A stretch of DNA of 64,000 nt from Lichtheimia corymbifera B2541 (lineage: Eukaryota; Mucoromycota; Mucoromycetes; Mucorales; Lichtheimiaceae), in assembly GCA_000697475.1 (NCBI GenBank), contig JNEU01001035.1, forward strand, positions 62,001 through 126,000, read 5' to 3'. Of the stretch, positions 1-11,400 are shown one piece after another. The notes beneath the pieces were generated by a model. The model searched no databases, was not told the DNA's origin, and saw only the letters and a list, made by a program, of their open reading frames with translations. Positions within the stretch are counted from its first letter, which is position 1. Every line of letters begins with the position of its first letter. The position numbers and the translations under genes are program-made.

Positions 1-402
1 GCAGCACCACCAGGACCACCTGCACCACCAGCAGCTGCATACATCTTTTGCATGATGGGGTTGGCAACTTCTTCAAGTTCCTTTTGCTTGCCTTCGTATT
101 CTTCCTTGCTAGCTTCTTGACTGTTGTCGAGCCATTCGATTGTCTCAGTGATAGCCTTGTTGAGTTTTTCCTTGTCATCTGCCTCAATCTTGCTAGCGAC
201 GTTCTCTTCATTCAAGGTATTACGCAAGTTGTAAGCATAAGACTCGAGACCGTTCTTTGCAGAGATACGAGCAGCAGCGGCTTCATCTTCAGCCTTGTAC
301 TTTTCAGCATCGGCCACCATGCGTTCAATTTCTTCCTTGGAAAGACGACCCTTATCGTTGGTGATGGTGATCTTGTTAGACTTGCCAGTGGTCTTGTCAA
401 GA

Positions 403-433
<31 letters not shown>

Positions 434-2009
434 CATCAAAGGTGACTTCAATTTGAGGAACACCACGAGGTGCAGGTGGAATGCCAGTAAGCTCAAACTT
501 GCCAAGCAAATTGTTGTCCTTGGTACGTGCACGTTCACCTTCAAAGACTTGAATCAAGACACCAGGTTGGTTATCAGCATAGGTTGAGAAGATTTCAGAC
601 TTCTTGGTAGGCACGGTTGTGTTACGCTTGATGAGAGGTGTCATGACACCACCAGCAGTCTATACCAAAAAAAGATAAGTAACATATCCTCACTATTCAC
701 ACACACACACACACACACACGGTAGTATACATACCTCGATACCAAGAGACAAAGGTGCAACATCAAGCAACAAGAGTGAATCGGTCTTTTCAGAGGTATC
801 ACCAGTGAGAATGGCAGCTTGAACGGCAGCACCATAAGCGACGGCTTCATCAGGGTTGATGGATTTGTTAGGTTCCTTGCCATTGAAAAAGTCAGACACC
901 ATCTTTTGGATCTTGGGGATACGCGTGGAGCCACCAACAAGTACGATTTCATGCACAGAGCCTTTGTCAAGCTTTGCATCGCGTAGGACCTTTTCAACAG
1001 GCTCCATGGTGTTGCGGAAGAGATCTTGGCAAAGCTCTTCAAAGCGAGCACGCGTGAGGGAGGTGTAAAAGTCAACGCCTTCAAAGAGCGAATCGATTTC
1101 AATGGATGTTTGAGCTGAGGACGACAAGGTACGCTTGGCACGTTCACAAGCAGTACGGAGACGACGCACGGCACGTGGATTGCCAGAGATATCCTTCTTG
1201 AACTTGCGCTTGAATTCTTGAATAAAGTGGTTCACCAAACGGTTGTCAAAGTCTTCACCACCCAAGTGGGTGTCACCAGCAGTAGCCTTGACTTCGAAAA
1301 TGCCTTCTTCAATGGTCAAAAGAGAGACATCAAAAGTACCACCACCCAAGTCGAAAATAAGGACATTGTGTTCACCCTTGGCCTGCTTGTCAAGACCATA
1401 GGCAATAGCAGCAGCAGTGGGTTCGTTGATGATACGCAATACATTCATGCCGGAAATGGCACCAGCATCCTTGGTAGCTTGACGTTGGGAGTCGTTGAAA
1501 TAAGCAGGGACTGTAATGACAGAGCTCTCCACCTTGGTACCCAAGTAGCCTTCAGCAGTCTCACGCATCTTGACAAGAACCATGGACGAGATTTCTTCTG
1601 GGGTGAATGTCTTCTTCTCGCCCTTGTATTCGACTTCAATCATAGGCTTTCCTCCGCTATCAATGACCTTGAAAGGCCAGTGCTTCATGTCAGCTTGCAC
1701 TTCAGCATCGGCAAAACGACGACCAATAAGACGCTTGGCATCAAAGACAGTGTTGTGAGGATTCATCTATAAAAAGAGTACATCAGTATGCATGGGTCTA
1801 AGCAAGAAAATGATTGTATGTGTGTGTATACTTACAGCAACTTGATTCTTGGCAGCATCACCAATCAAACGCTCGCTGTCAGTGAAAGCGACGTACGAGG
1901 GAGTGGTACGATTGCCTTGGTCGTTGGCGATAATTTCCACACGGTCATTTTGCCAGACGCCAACACAGCTGTAGGTTGTACCCAAATCAATTCCAACGGC
2001 TTTGCTCAT
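1..2009 (-). CDS. HSP70: Cytosolic HSP70 chaperone (SSA class), 3' end cut by window edge
   Basis: ATP-dependent Hsp70 chaperone that folds and refolds proteins in the cytosol. Exons are 2009-1836, 1766-735 and 659-1, the last running off the window; the introns (69 and 75 nt) have GTAAG and GTATG donors. About 621 residues are visible of the roughly 645 usual in the family. The nucleotide-binding domain shows [14 protein letters not shown] at the start, [14 protein letters not shown] in the middle and [13 protein letters not shown]; the substrate-binding domain follows from about residue 395. The visible end is already in the Gly/Pro/Ala-rich tail, so only the last residues (an expected EEVD, not seen) are missing. 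There is no signal peptide or mitochondrial presequence, which argues for the cytosolic class. The start is the first ATG before the ATPase motif. Upstream lie a TATA box and a step-type heat-shock element, so heat induction is likely. A CA dinucleotide run sits in intron 2. Confidence 0.97.
698..720. repeat. CA/TG microsatellite in HSP70 intron 2
   Basis: About eleven uninterrupted CA dinucleotides lie just inside the 75 nt second intron of HSP70, next to the donor. It is a simple repeat with no coding role. Confidence 0.95.
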
Positions 2010-2076
2010 AATAGGTATGGATAAGAAAGAAAAACGATGAGTGAGAACAAGGGGAGGGTACGCGCTGGGGGTTGCA

Positions 2077-2083
2077 TTTTATA
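2077..2083 (-). promoter_or_regulatory. TATA box of HSP70
   Basis: On the minus strand this reads TATAAAA, about 70 bp before the HSP70 start codon and about 25 bp downstream (in transcription direction) of the heat-shock element. Position and sequence fit a classical TATA-containing inducible promoter. Called from sequence only. Confidence 0.7.
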
Positions 2084-2108
2084 TCCCACCGCTGCATAAA
2101 ACAGTTTG

Positions 2109-2131
2109 GAAACTGAGAGAATCGCCAGGAA
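2109..2131 (-). promoter_or_regulatory. Step-type heat-shock element of HSP70
   Basis: Three GAA triplets start at 2109, 2119 and 2129, exactly 10 bp apart, giving GAA-N7-GAA-N7-GAA on the plus strand and TTC-N7-TTC-N7-TTC on the gene strand. This spacing is the known step-type binding site for trimeric heat-shock factor Hsf1. It lies 100-120 bp upstream of the HSP70 ATG, just beyond the TATA box. Confidence 0.75.
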
Positions 2132-2844
2132 AGTTTCAGTTGGACTAGCCCTAATTTAGCAATAACAAACATCATCGCTTGATGCATTCATTGCTGGCAT
2201 TTTCTGGCAGCATCCCTTAGTTTCTTGCACTTTCGAGCTCATTGTCAGCTACACTTTTTCTCTAGAGAAATGATTTCTAATACTATAGATAGTTTCTTTA
2301 TTCTTTCCATCCCTTGTTAAATCTATACCCACACACACCCATGCCTATCTCTTTCTCTCCCTCTCATTCATCCCATGTCGGTAAATAAAGCACACCGTTA
2401 AAGAATGTCACACCATAATGGGCACGGTCCACCTTAACATAGACGCACACACACACTACACAACACACAGGTTGAATCTGGTTTATCATGAATTCACTTT
2501 TATTCTTTGCTTGTTGTCTAATCAATCATCTTCATCTCGGGAAAAGTAGAGCCAAAAGGCAATTGATCTCATCCAACCAAATTGTGCAGCAAATGGTGTT
2601 AGCCAGCCCCTCTCGCATAAATTGCTTTTGTTGAACCAACATAAACCCCCTTCCTTTCTTTTTCACGCTAGCAAAAGTACCTTGTCCATGATGTAAGATT
2701 CACGCACCACGTCGTTTCTTGAATGTGCAACGTAAAAACATATCCCGACAGCTGTTGGCGAATCATCTTGTACCATGACACCAGCACTGTGTGAGCCCGC
2801 GCTTTCTTCTTCAACAACTCTATTCCCTTACTTGCCTGATCTCG

Positions 2845-3826
2845 ATGTTTGGCACGCGATGCTTGGCTGGTGCCCTGATGGTGGCCATTCTCCTCATGGC
2901 TCAGGTGTCTGATGCCTTGTATTTCTACTTGGAGGGTTCCGAGAAAAAGTGTTTCCTTGAGGAACTACCACAAGAGACCTTGGTTACAGGTGCGTTGCTC
3001 TTGCTCTGCTCTGCTCTCTTTCTATTACTCACATTCCACCATTCTTGTCCAGGCATTTACAAAGCTGAACAGTTCTCTGCCGTCCAAAACCAGTGGATCG
3101 TCAATCCCGAAGTGAAAATCCAGATTACGGTCGAGGTAAATGCTGGCTATCACGCGTGCGTTGCAAGGATATAAAAACTAAAGGCGATGCTATATAGGAA
3201 GTGGCCCAGGAACATATTCTCGTCAACCGACAAGATCAACCTAGTGGTCGATTCATGTTTACTTCAGTGGATGCTGGTGATCATTCGATTTGTCTTTCAG
3301 TTGCAAGCACTTCATGGTTTGATTCCACAAAGACGGTATGTGTGTGTGGGAGGGGTGATGCATGATCAATTGTCCACGGGTATTAACTTGGGTATTGATC
3401 ATAGAGAATGACACTTGAAATGGACTTTGATGACCCAACAGTGGATCATGAGCATGATCATGGCGAGGCACTTTCAGGTATACATTGTTAGGCTGAAGGG
3501 AGGGGTATATACATGAATACTAAAAAGGGATACTTTTTCATAGATATGGCCAGACGTATCCATGATCTTAATGAGCGAGTACAGGATATTCGACGAGAAC
3601 AATCAGCACAACGGGTATGCTGGGATATGGGGGGATTTTTTCGAGAATGATACTAAATTGGATGGCTGTGTTTCAGGAACGCGAGGCTGAATACCGTGAC
3701 CATTCCGAAGTCATCAATTCACGCGTTGTGTGGTGGACTCTGTTGCAATTCATTGTCCTTGGTGGCATCTGTGCATGGCAGTTGAATCATTACAAGCAAT
3801 TCTTTGTGGCCAAAAAACTTGTCTAG
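2845..3826 (+). CDS. p24/emp24 family cargo receptor, alpha subfamily (TMED9/Erp1-like)
   Basis: Type I membrane protein of COPI and COPII vesicles that helps export cargo such as GPI-anchored proteins from the ER. Six exons (2845-2989, 3053-3135, 3198-3335, 3405-3477, 3544-3614, 3677-3826) give 219 residues, typical for p24 proteins. A signal peptide (about residues 1-25) is followed by the GOLD-domain start LYFYLEGSEKKCFLEELP, a coiled-coil segment (RRIHDLNERVQDIRRE), one membrane helix rich in W, L and V near the C-terminus, and the tail FFVAKKLV. That tail combines the FF export signal with a KKXX retrieval signal, the pattern of the alpha subfamily. The ATG at 2845 is chosen because it opens directly into the signal peptide; the longer frame upstream begins only at a GTG. 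Confidence 0.92.
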
Positions 3827-3997
3827 GGTTGCTATTGATAGAATTGGGGTTGAATTATTTCACGTGAAAAAGCCGTAGTCGTCGTAGCTGCCAATGATCC
3901 ACAAAATATATTCCACCATCCTTTTGCTTTTTTTTTCTTATTGTGCATTTCCCATCTCTTTCTCTTTTTCCTTTTTTCTTGCATCCTATCATAAACA

Positions 3998-4850
3998 ATG
4001 TCGAGTTCAACTGAACCACGAATGCGAGTACGTTCCAACTCTTCATCTGTACGATCCACATCACCTTATCCATCGTCGTCCAGTTTTACTGCTTCTTCTG
4101 CTCGGCCCACCATCAAAACACCTCCTAGCAGCAGCAGCGCATGGCAGCAACTTGTTGTTCATGCCAGTTCGGCAGCAGGCAGCACAGCAGCTGTTATCAG
4201 TGAAGAATCAATGAAATGTCTTAAATACTGCTTGAGCTGGTTACAATATGCTATGCGGCATATCGAACAACAAATGAACGTTCTTCGAGACTTTCTTGTT
4301 TCCTTAGCTTCTTCTCAACAACAACAACAACACTCTTTGGCCCCTCATCATCCCAACAACAACATGCATCGATCTCATCTCTCTTCTATCAAAAAAGACA
4401 TTGTCGACACGCTACGCAAGGTGGTTGACGTGATCAGTCGATATGCAAGCAACAGTCTTCCACATCAGGCAAAAATGGCTGTGCGTGGATTCATTCTTGA
4501 TCTTCCGGGACGTTGTGTAAGGAATCACACACTCACATTTCTGCAAGAACCCCCCTTTTACGCTGACACATGTTGTTTTTATTCTATAGGCAACTCTGAG
4601 TGACATTCGTTCAACAGCCACATCACCCGCTGCTTCACCCCTCTTGACACCCACAAATGAAGGCCTTCCTCAAGAACAAACGGCGATCCGATTATTAACG
4701 TTTGGTCAAGAATCCGTTGATATGCTTCAATCCGTCTCCGTTGTCTTTTCAGATACTGTGGACCGTGCAGAGCTGTGGTTGGATAAGCTGCGGAGCGTAC
4801 GCGGGACAAACAATCCTCAAGCATGTGACAACACTGAAAACAACTCGTGA
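3998..4850 (+). CDS. OPI1: Opi1-domain transcriptional regulator, short form
   Basis: Predicted member of the Opi1 family; in yeast Opi1 represses phospholipid biosynthesis genes. Two exons, 3998-4516 and 4590-4850 (73 nt intron), give 259 residues. The N-terminal 65 residues are Ser/Thr-rich and low in complexity. The conserved helical region starts with LKYCLSWLQYAMRHIE, passes a Gln/His-rich insert, continues with DTLRKVVDVISRYASNSLP and, after the intron, AIRLLTFGQESVDMLQ and ELWLDKLRSV. Family assignment rests on recognising these helices. The protein is clearly shorter than yeast Opi1 (about 404 residues), and I see no leucine zipper and no acidic FFAT-like VAP-binding motif, so lipid-dependent ER tethering cannot be assumed. 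Confidence 0.72.
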
Positions 4851-5119
4851 AAATAGGCTACCCTTTTTTTTTCTTTATCATTCGCTTCATCTTGCTCATC
4901 ATTTGTTATTCCTATTCATTTCATCGATACCTTTAAAAAAAGTAGTCCCCTGCTGTGTTGTGTGTATACGCGTGTGTTAATACACGTTCTCTCTCTTAAA
5001 AAAAAGCCATCCATCCCGCCCCCTTTATCTCCCGCTTCTTGCTTACCAATAAATCACATCACACCATCATGCATACATGGCTACACAAGGAATGACTCTC
5101 TCGTTTATTGATATGGTTA

Positions 5120-6282
5120 TCAGGGTTTCTCTGACATGGATGCATTCTTTAGTTTCTTGACTCGTGAAATTCCATTGGATGTCGACTATAATAAGGCCAA
5201 TCAGATGAGATCCCATTTACAACATCCTCCGTCCTCTTATCATACATACTTGGATCGGACGTTTCTTTTTCTTATCGGATTCTGGGTCACTCAAAGCATG
5301 TGTTGATTCATCCATGGATGTCGGTGTTGATGCGTAAGGTGATGATGATCCAAGCCTTGTTGATATAGACATCAATAAATCTCATTGTCGTTGCTCCACG
5401 ATGATGATGATGTTGAACTTACCGCCGATTGGCCACTCGACTCGATTGACGCCCTGCTAATCCAAGACACTTTTCTAAATGGGGTGCATATCGTCCTGCT
5501 GCAATCATCTTGTGGCAATTGACACATTCATACGATGGAAGGTTGTTGGCTGCATATGTATTCCCATAGACATCACATCCTGGCCTTGATACTGTGTGAT
5601 AAAAAGTCAATTACCTTGATCCCAAACCATCCCATCCTCATCCTCCACATACCATAAGATCGACATCTAGTAGAATAAAAAAAAAAGAGGTGGTCAGTCT
5701 CTTGTAAACTCATGTCATTTCCATATACTAACTTTGTTTGACAGATTTGGCATACGCTGTTTGCTTGCTTGATATTTCGATGTGCTTCAAAGACAACGTC
5801 ATATATACATTCATCAATCAACTCGCCCAGTAGCATGAATGCCTTCAAAATCATGCATGAAAAATCCAGCCTTCCCAATGAGTAACAATGATGATGATGA
5901 TGATGGATCCATCCCCTTCCCTCTTCGCTTACTTACCAAGGATGCCTTATTCGTTTGATCTTCTTTGTCGTTTTCTGATATCTTTGTTGCATTGGTCTGC
6001 AGGGTGGTATGCGTTTGCTGTAACTCTTCAAGCTTTTTGTTGCGGTCGTTGACCATTTTTCGAAAGAAGCTTGATATACGACTCGTGTTATCATGATAAT
6101 ATGCACATACACACACACCGACCCTTCTTGCCATTTGAGTATGCTTACGCATTGTTGGTCTCTCGCTGCTTTTCTGACAGTGGAGGTTGTGAGTTGCTTG
6201 AAGCATCGTTCTTTGCTGGTGACGACGACGTTAGGGATGAACCCGCTTTTGAAGACTGTTGCTGCTGTTTTGAATTATGCAT
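5120..6282 (-). CDS. SGF11: SAGA deubiquitinase module subunit Sgf11
   Basis: Zinc-finger subunit that activates the Ubp8 histone H2B deubiquitinase within the SAGA coactivator. Seven exons (6282-6149, 6069-5937, 5842-5733, 5666-5653, 5591-5423, 5355-5250, 5185-5120) give 243 residues in one frame. The N-terminus is Ser/Gln-rich; a helix LLGELIDECIYDVVFEAHR resembles the segment that contacts the rest of the module; the Sgf11 zinc finger reads ECVNCHKM...YAPHLEKCLG followed by SSRVANRR, closer to animal ATXN7L3 than to yeast Sgf11. The C-terminal two exons are Ser/Lys-rich. Exon 4 has only 14 nt and is needed to keep frame. The exon 2/3 junction (intron 5936-5843, acceptor TTTGAAG) is the least certain; all other junctions have good consensus. 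Convergent with the Opi1 gene. Confidence 0.85.
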
Positions 6283-7376
6283 GTGGAATGGTTGGTGATC
6301 GATCACAAAAGGACAAGGCGTGGTGGGCGGGCGGGGGCGGGCTGGCAAAAAGACAAAAAGTGTGATATGGGGGTGGGTTGTTATAAAACAGGAAAAGACA
6401 AAAAGTAAAGCGATCCAAGTTATCGGAGACAAGCTTCTTCCCATCATCATTCCACGATCGTAGATACACACGCATATTCAGGGTCGATTTATTCATCCAT
6501 CAATCAGCTTGTTGTTGCTATGGATTCTATTAATTACCCTTCTCCCTGGAGATATATTTGATCTTATGTTGCACACACACTCACTTCCATCACTGATCTC
6601 ATTTCTTCAAGCATCCTCCCTGTAAAAAGCATTGTGGATTTTACAACATACTCTGATTTTAGTCAAAGGTCGCATAGTAGAATGTCAGCGGGAGATCGCT
6701 CACCGGAGTTTTCATGCAATAGGGCGATTGCTTGAAGGCAGCAGGCTTTTGTCGTAAGGTCTATTGCTGAAATGCCGAGGCGTATCAATAGTAGTTCGGG
6801 TCTTGATGATGCACGACGCACATTGTAATTCTCCCCAAAATGCCATCTCCTCTCATGCTGCTGCTGTGGTTGATTCAGGAGAATCTTTTCATATGACGAT
6901 CTCCCTCACCAGCACCCATTATTGCCACCCAGCATTGATATGCCCTGAAGGGTAGGAGATCAAGCAGGGGGGGATGCTGTATGTTGTGTGAAGCGACCAA
7001 TACCTTCTATGATGGTGCCTTTTTAGAAAGTGAATATCAATCATGCTCATGCCTACTATATTTAAAAAAGAGTCATGCAGAACAACAATCAAATTACCTC
7101 ATATCCATGACTCGAAATGATTCGCCGTTGTGAGGATGAGCTTAATATCCATGAACAAAGAGACATGCCTTTTTAAGAGGTTGAAGATACTAATTTATGG
7201 CAACACTACATATAAGAAAAACTTGATACAGATGGATTCGTATTATAATAAAGGGGTGGGTGTCGTTAATGACAATAGGTTATTCTATCTAGTAGTACTG
7301 ATAATGGCTCTTGATACATTGGTGATAGTGTTTGAATCTTCTCTAGTGGCAAGCTTTGCATGATCAAAGTTGTGGG
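6283..7376. other. Intergenic region, no gene recognised
   Basis: 1.1 kb between SGF11 (start) and the DPBB protein gene (stop), both on the minus strand. Two short plus-strand open frames (6764-6955, 7130-7363) have no family resemblance and no splice-consistent extension, so I do not call them. The part next to SGF11 has a C/G-rich patch around 6325-6350. Confidence 0.5.
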
Positions 7377-7968
7377 TTACATGAACTTCCAACGGACGGT
7401 GCATCTTCCTTGGCCTAAATCACCGCATACATCGAGGAACACTGAAAACCAGCATGCTGTTAGTGTCTTTGATTTTATGAATACATACACACGTTATTAC
7501 CTTTTGGCGATAGATCCAAGCATCCTATAATAATCAATTACAGGATCAATTAGTGAGCTCGTGGGTGTACATAGAACAATGAAACCTTACCGTATTCACA
7601 CTTTGGGCAAGTATCGACAATGCGAGCTTTGCTTTCTCCTTGAGACCCTTTGATGACAATATACTTGTCGCAAAGCGGGTTGTTGTTGGGATTGGGACCT
7701 ACGTAGTAGTAGTATAGAAAATGTTAAGGATCATCAAACAACCAGCACCATGACATTTACCATTTTCCATTTGGACGTAATTCATCGCCACAATGTCCTC
7801 ATTCTCTGCATTTGTATATCCGCATGATCCAGGGCCAGGATTATAATACGTTGCATCGCCAATTAAGACCTCTCCTTTGGTTTTCGAAAACAGACCAGTG
7901 GCCGTAATGGTTTGCATAAACATGGCGGCAAGAGACACGAAAATAAAAAGAGAGTTGGAGGATGGCAT
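7377..7968 (-). CDS. Small secreted RlpA-like double-psi beta-barrel protein
   Basis: Predicted secreted protein with one RlpA/expansin-like DPBB fold; fungal members are usually cell-wall associated or secreted, with no proven catalysis. Exons 7968-7761, 7698-7591, 7524-7501 and 7456-7377 give 139 residues. A signal peptide covers about residues 1-24. The barrel begins with GDATYYNPGPGSCGY, continues with EDIVAMNYVQ, YIVIKGSQG and the RIVDTCPKCEYG strand with two cysteines, then CLDLSP and the closing strand GRCTVRWKF. The family Asp of the DLSP motif is present. The third exon is 24 nt. A TATATATATA box lies about 65-75 bp upstream (8033-8042). A second DPBB gene at 17332-18040 shares the intron directly after the CxxCE motif. 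Function beyond the fold is unknown. Confidence 0.85.
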
Positions 7969-8446
7969 CGTAAGAAAAAAGAGTGCTTGAAAAGAGAGAG
8001 AGGAGAGAGAGATTTTAGGTGGGGGTTCTCTCTATATATATACAGTTTTTAGGAAACAAAGAAGAGGTGATATGTATGCGTCATGGAGGTGGTGCTGTCA
8101 AGGGACAACAAAGCATTGCATCCTGCAGAAGGCTTGATTTCCTGCAATTTTAGATATTTGATTCTTTTCTTTCAAGCGGGGAAAATCAATTGCAGAACTG
8201 GGCATGATTCAAGACAAAGAGCCCCATCGTCACGTTTGGGATGCATAAATGACAAACGTGCAAAAAAAAAAGAGAGGACCCGGGATCTCATTTTTTCTTT
8301 CTCTTTAATGAGTGTTACAATGTGTGCATGTTGTTGTTGTTTACATGAGATGATTTATTGCGTTGTGTGTAGGGTGTGGGTGGGGGGAATAGAGTATACT
8401 GAAAGTAGTATTATGCTGTAACGGATGCAAAGAAAAAAAGAGAGTA
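7969..8446. other. Intergenic region with DPBB promoter
   Basis: 478 bp between the DPBB gene start and the MED15 stop. It holds a purine-rich (GA)n stretch at about 7995-8012 and the TATATATATA run at 8033-8042, which is the likely TATA box of the DPBB gene. The remainder, near MED15, is 3' flank with G/T-rich sequence. No gene seen. Confidence 0.55.
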
Positions 8447-11400
8447 TTAAGATGATATCATGGCGCCTGACTCATCCCACTCAAAACCACGCATGATTTC
8501 ATTCATTCCAATGATACCAGGATCCATCATGCCAGGTTCGTACCAGTCGGTCGAGGGGTCGGCGGGCTCATTGTGTTTGATAATTTCATTCTTGCCAAGT
8601 GATCCACGATCAAGCGCCAAACTAAATGTTTCATCCTTGTATCCTTCTTTGAAAGGAGAGGCATCAAATGCATAAGCACAATGAGTCCCCTCCCGCATGA
8701 CATCCAATGCGATCTTTTCCGGTGCATCATCAGGTGTCTTTTGGGCAAGAATAGAAGCAACATCCTTGAGCACATCATTGGCATACATCATCGTGTTGAC
8801 CACTTTGTTTTCTGCATTCATGCCAGGACGTTGTTGTTGTTGTGATGGTGTCGTTGATAATTGGGGACGACTGATAGTAGGTGTCGTTGCTACATGACTC
8901 GCCATCGGTGTACTCACAGCAGCAGCAGTAGCAGCAGTAGGCGTGGTAGTGAGTGTAGTAGGTGTGGTGGCTACAGTAGCAGGCGTAGCAGTCGAGGTCG
9001 TTGCTGCAATTGTAGCTGGTGTAGTCATGGGAGTTGTTGCTGGTCTACTTGCAGCAGCCATGGATGGAGTGGATGCAGATGCTGGTGGTGGTGCAGGTGT
9101 TGCAGCAGCATTCGTAGCAGGTGTAGATGCAGCTGCAGGTGTCATTGCTGGTGATGAACGTATAGATGTCACTGAAGGTGTACGTTGTTGTGATGGAGGT
9201 GGCACGGGTGTTTGTTGTTGCTGTGGTGTCTCGGTTGCCGTGGTAACATTTTGCTGTTGTTGTTGTTGTTGCTGTTCCAATTGCCTTCTAGCAGCATTGA
9301 CAGCCATATCCAACATTTTGCGAAGATAATCAATACTTTGCGGATTCAATGACAAGGCCTTCTTTTCAGCTTGAGTAAGAACCCAACTCCATTGCAAAGC
9401 TTGTTCCGGTAATACTCGCAACAATTCAGCAGGAAATCCTCTAGCAAGTGCAGCTTGTTGTAACTCTTGTGGTGACACATTGTTCGTAGCAATTGGACCG
9501 CCACCCATAGCAGGCGGTGCTTGACCTGTTTGAAGCATAGTAGCTGGTGATGATGGTGCTGCCTGTGCTGCTGCTGGTGAGGGTGCAGATGATACACCAG
9601 CTTCCTGGGGTTGCTGTTGTTGATTAGCTGCTGCACGTTGCTTTTTGGATGGTGGTAATTTCAAATCAATGCTAGCACGTTTGATACCCATTGCATTGGA
9701 TGTTGGCACTTGTTCAGCAGTCATTTGTTGGGGAGATTGTGACATTGAAACAGGAGGACGTACTGCTTGCTGCTGTTGAGGCATAGGGGATGGCACGTGT
9801 TGTTGTTGTTGTTGTTGAGGTGCCTGTGTGGCTGATGGTGGTTGTGGCTGTGGGGCTTGAGGCATTTGTGATACAGTAGTTGCGGCTGTAGTAGGAGGTT
9901 GCGATCCCATGGATGGAGGCTGTGATACACCAGGTTGTTGTTGTTGTTGTATGCCACCCATCTGTGGACCCGAGACGTTGAGACGCACCCAATTAAAGTA
10001 TCGCGATAATTGATCTCTCAAGAGATTAAGCTGATCCAAGGTCACAATGTATGTTTGTTGTGGCAAAAGCTTAAATTGCTCCTCGTAAAGATGCTTCATG
10101 AGAATAAGTCGTCGAGTTGCCTCCACATTGCTGGTCATTTGCAGAAACACTGGTAATAATTCACCCAGCCTGTCGAACATTTGCTTCATTCGCAACATAT
10201 TCTCGTTGATATCATTCTTTTCTTGCTGGCTCAAATTCTCAACAGGTCTAGCACGAGCTAATATAACATGGATTATTAGCATCTTATTTTATAATTATGA
10301 TTCTGTAATGTAATACTTACCACGACCATTTCGAACCGTTTCATCCAATTGACGCACCAATTCAGCAGCACCACCACGTTGTTGTATCATCATCATCAAC
10401 CTTTGGTTATTAGCCTGTCGTTGTTGTGGGGAAGCATTCGTGTTTTGAAGCATGGCAGCTGCATTTTGTGGCATTCCTGGTTGCTGAGGAGGTTGCTGCT
10501 GTTGCTGTTGTGGTTGCTGCTGTTGTTGCTGTGGTGGTCTTGGTGATGGTTGTTGTGGTTGACCTTGACCTTGACCTCCTTGTTGTTGCTGCTGCTGTTG
10601 CTGTTGTTGCTGTTGCCTCAGCAATTGTTGTCTATGCTGCTGCTGAATTTGTTGGATCAACAATTCTTGCTGCGTCATTTGTCCTTGTTGTGGCTGTTGC
10701 TGTTGTTGTTGTGGTTGTCCTTGCTGTTGTTGTGGCTGTGCCTGAGGCTGATGGGGTGGACGTGACACTTGTTGTTGAGCAGTAAGATTATTGGCGAGCA
10801 TAGCAGCCGATACACCAGGCATAGAAGCTTGATTAAGAGCAGCAGCAGCAGCAGCCGGATATGAAGCAGCAGCTTGTAAGGTTGCAGCTGTAACACCGGA
10901 TCGGAAATTGGGGCTTTGTTGCATCATCCCAGGTCGATTTTGTTGCATATTCATATTCATCAACATACTGGCAGCATTTGGCTGTTGTGAAGTACCCTGA
11001 GATGGCTGTGATTGTGCTGGTTGTTGTGTTGTTGCTTGTTGTTGACCACCTTGTTGCGATCGTTGTTGATTTTGAAAAGCCAATTGTCGAGCAAGGAACA
11101 TTTGCATTTGCTGTGGTGATAATGACATGGCTGCAGGTTGGTTAACACCATTAAGCGCACCACCAAGACTTTGTAACATGTTCAATGATATTTGCTGTTG
11201 CTGATTGCCTCCTCCTCCACCACCACCATTTCCACCCGCTTGACTGGTAACACCCTGTTGTTGAGCAGCTGCCAAAGCCGCCCTTTGTAACGCTAACAAT
11301 TGTGCTTGTTGTTGTGGATTTTGTAATTGAGGTTGACCTTGTTGTTGTTGTTGTTGTTGTTGTGGCTGCTGTGGTTGCTGTTGCTGCTGTTGTTGACCTT

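Larger units (their letters stand above)
2010..2844. other. Divergent intergenic region, HSP70 / p24
   Basis: 835 bp separate the start codons of HSP70 (-) and the p24 gene (+). The HSP70 side holds the TATA box and heat-shock element. The rest is AT-rich with short pyrimidine and CA runs (around 2330-2460) and no open frame resembling a gene. No p24 promoter motif could be named. Confidence 0.6.

Noticed and set aside
1218..1772. 184-codon plus-strand frame opposite HSP70
   Set aside because: Antisense shadow of the conserved HSP70 exon 2, again caused by codon bias.
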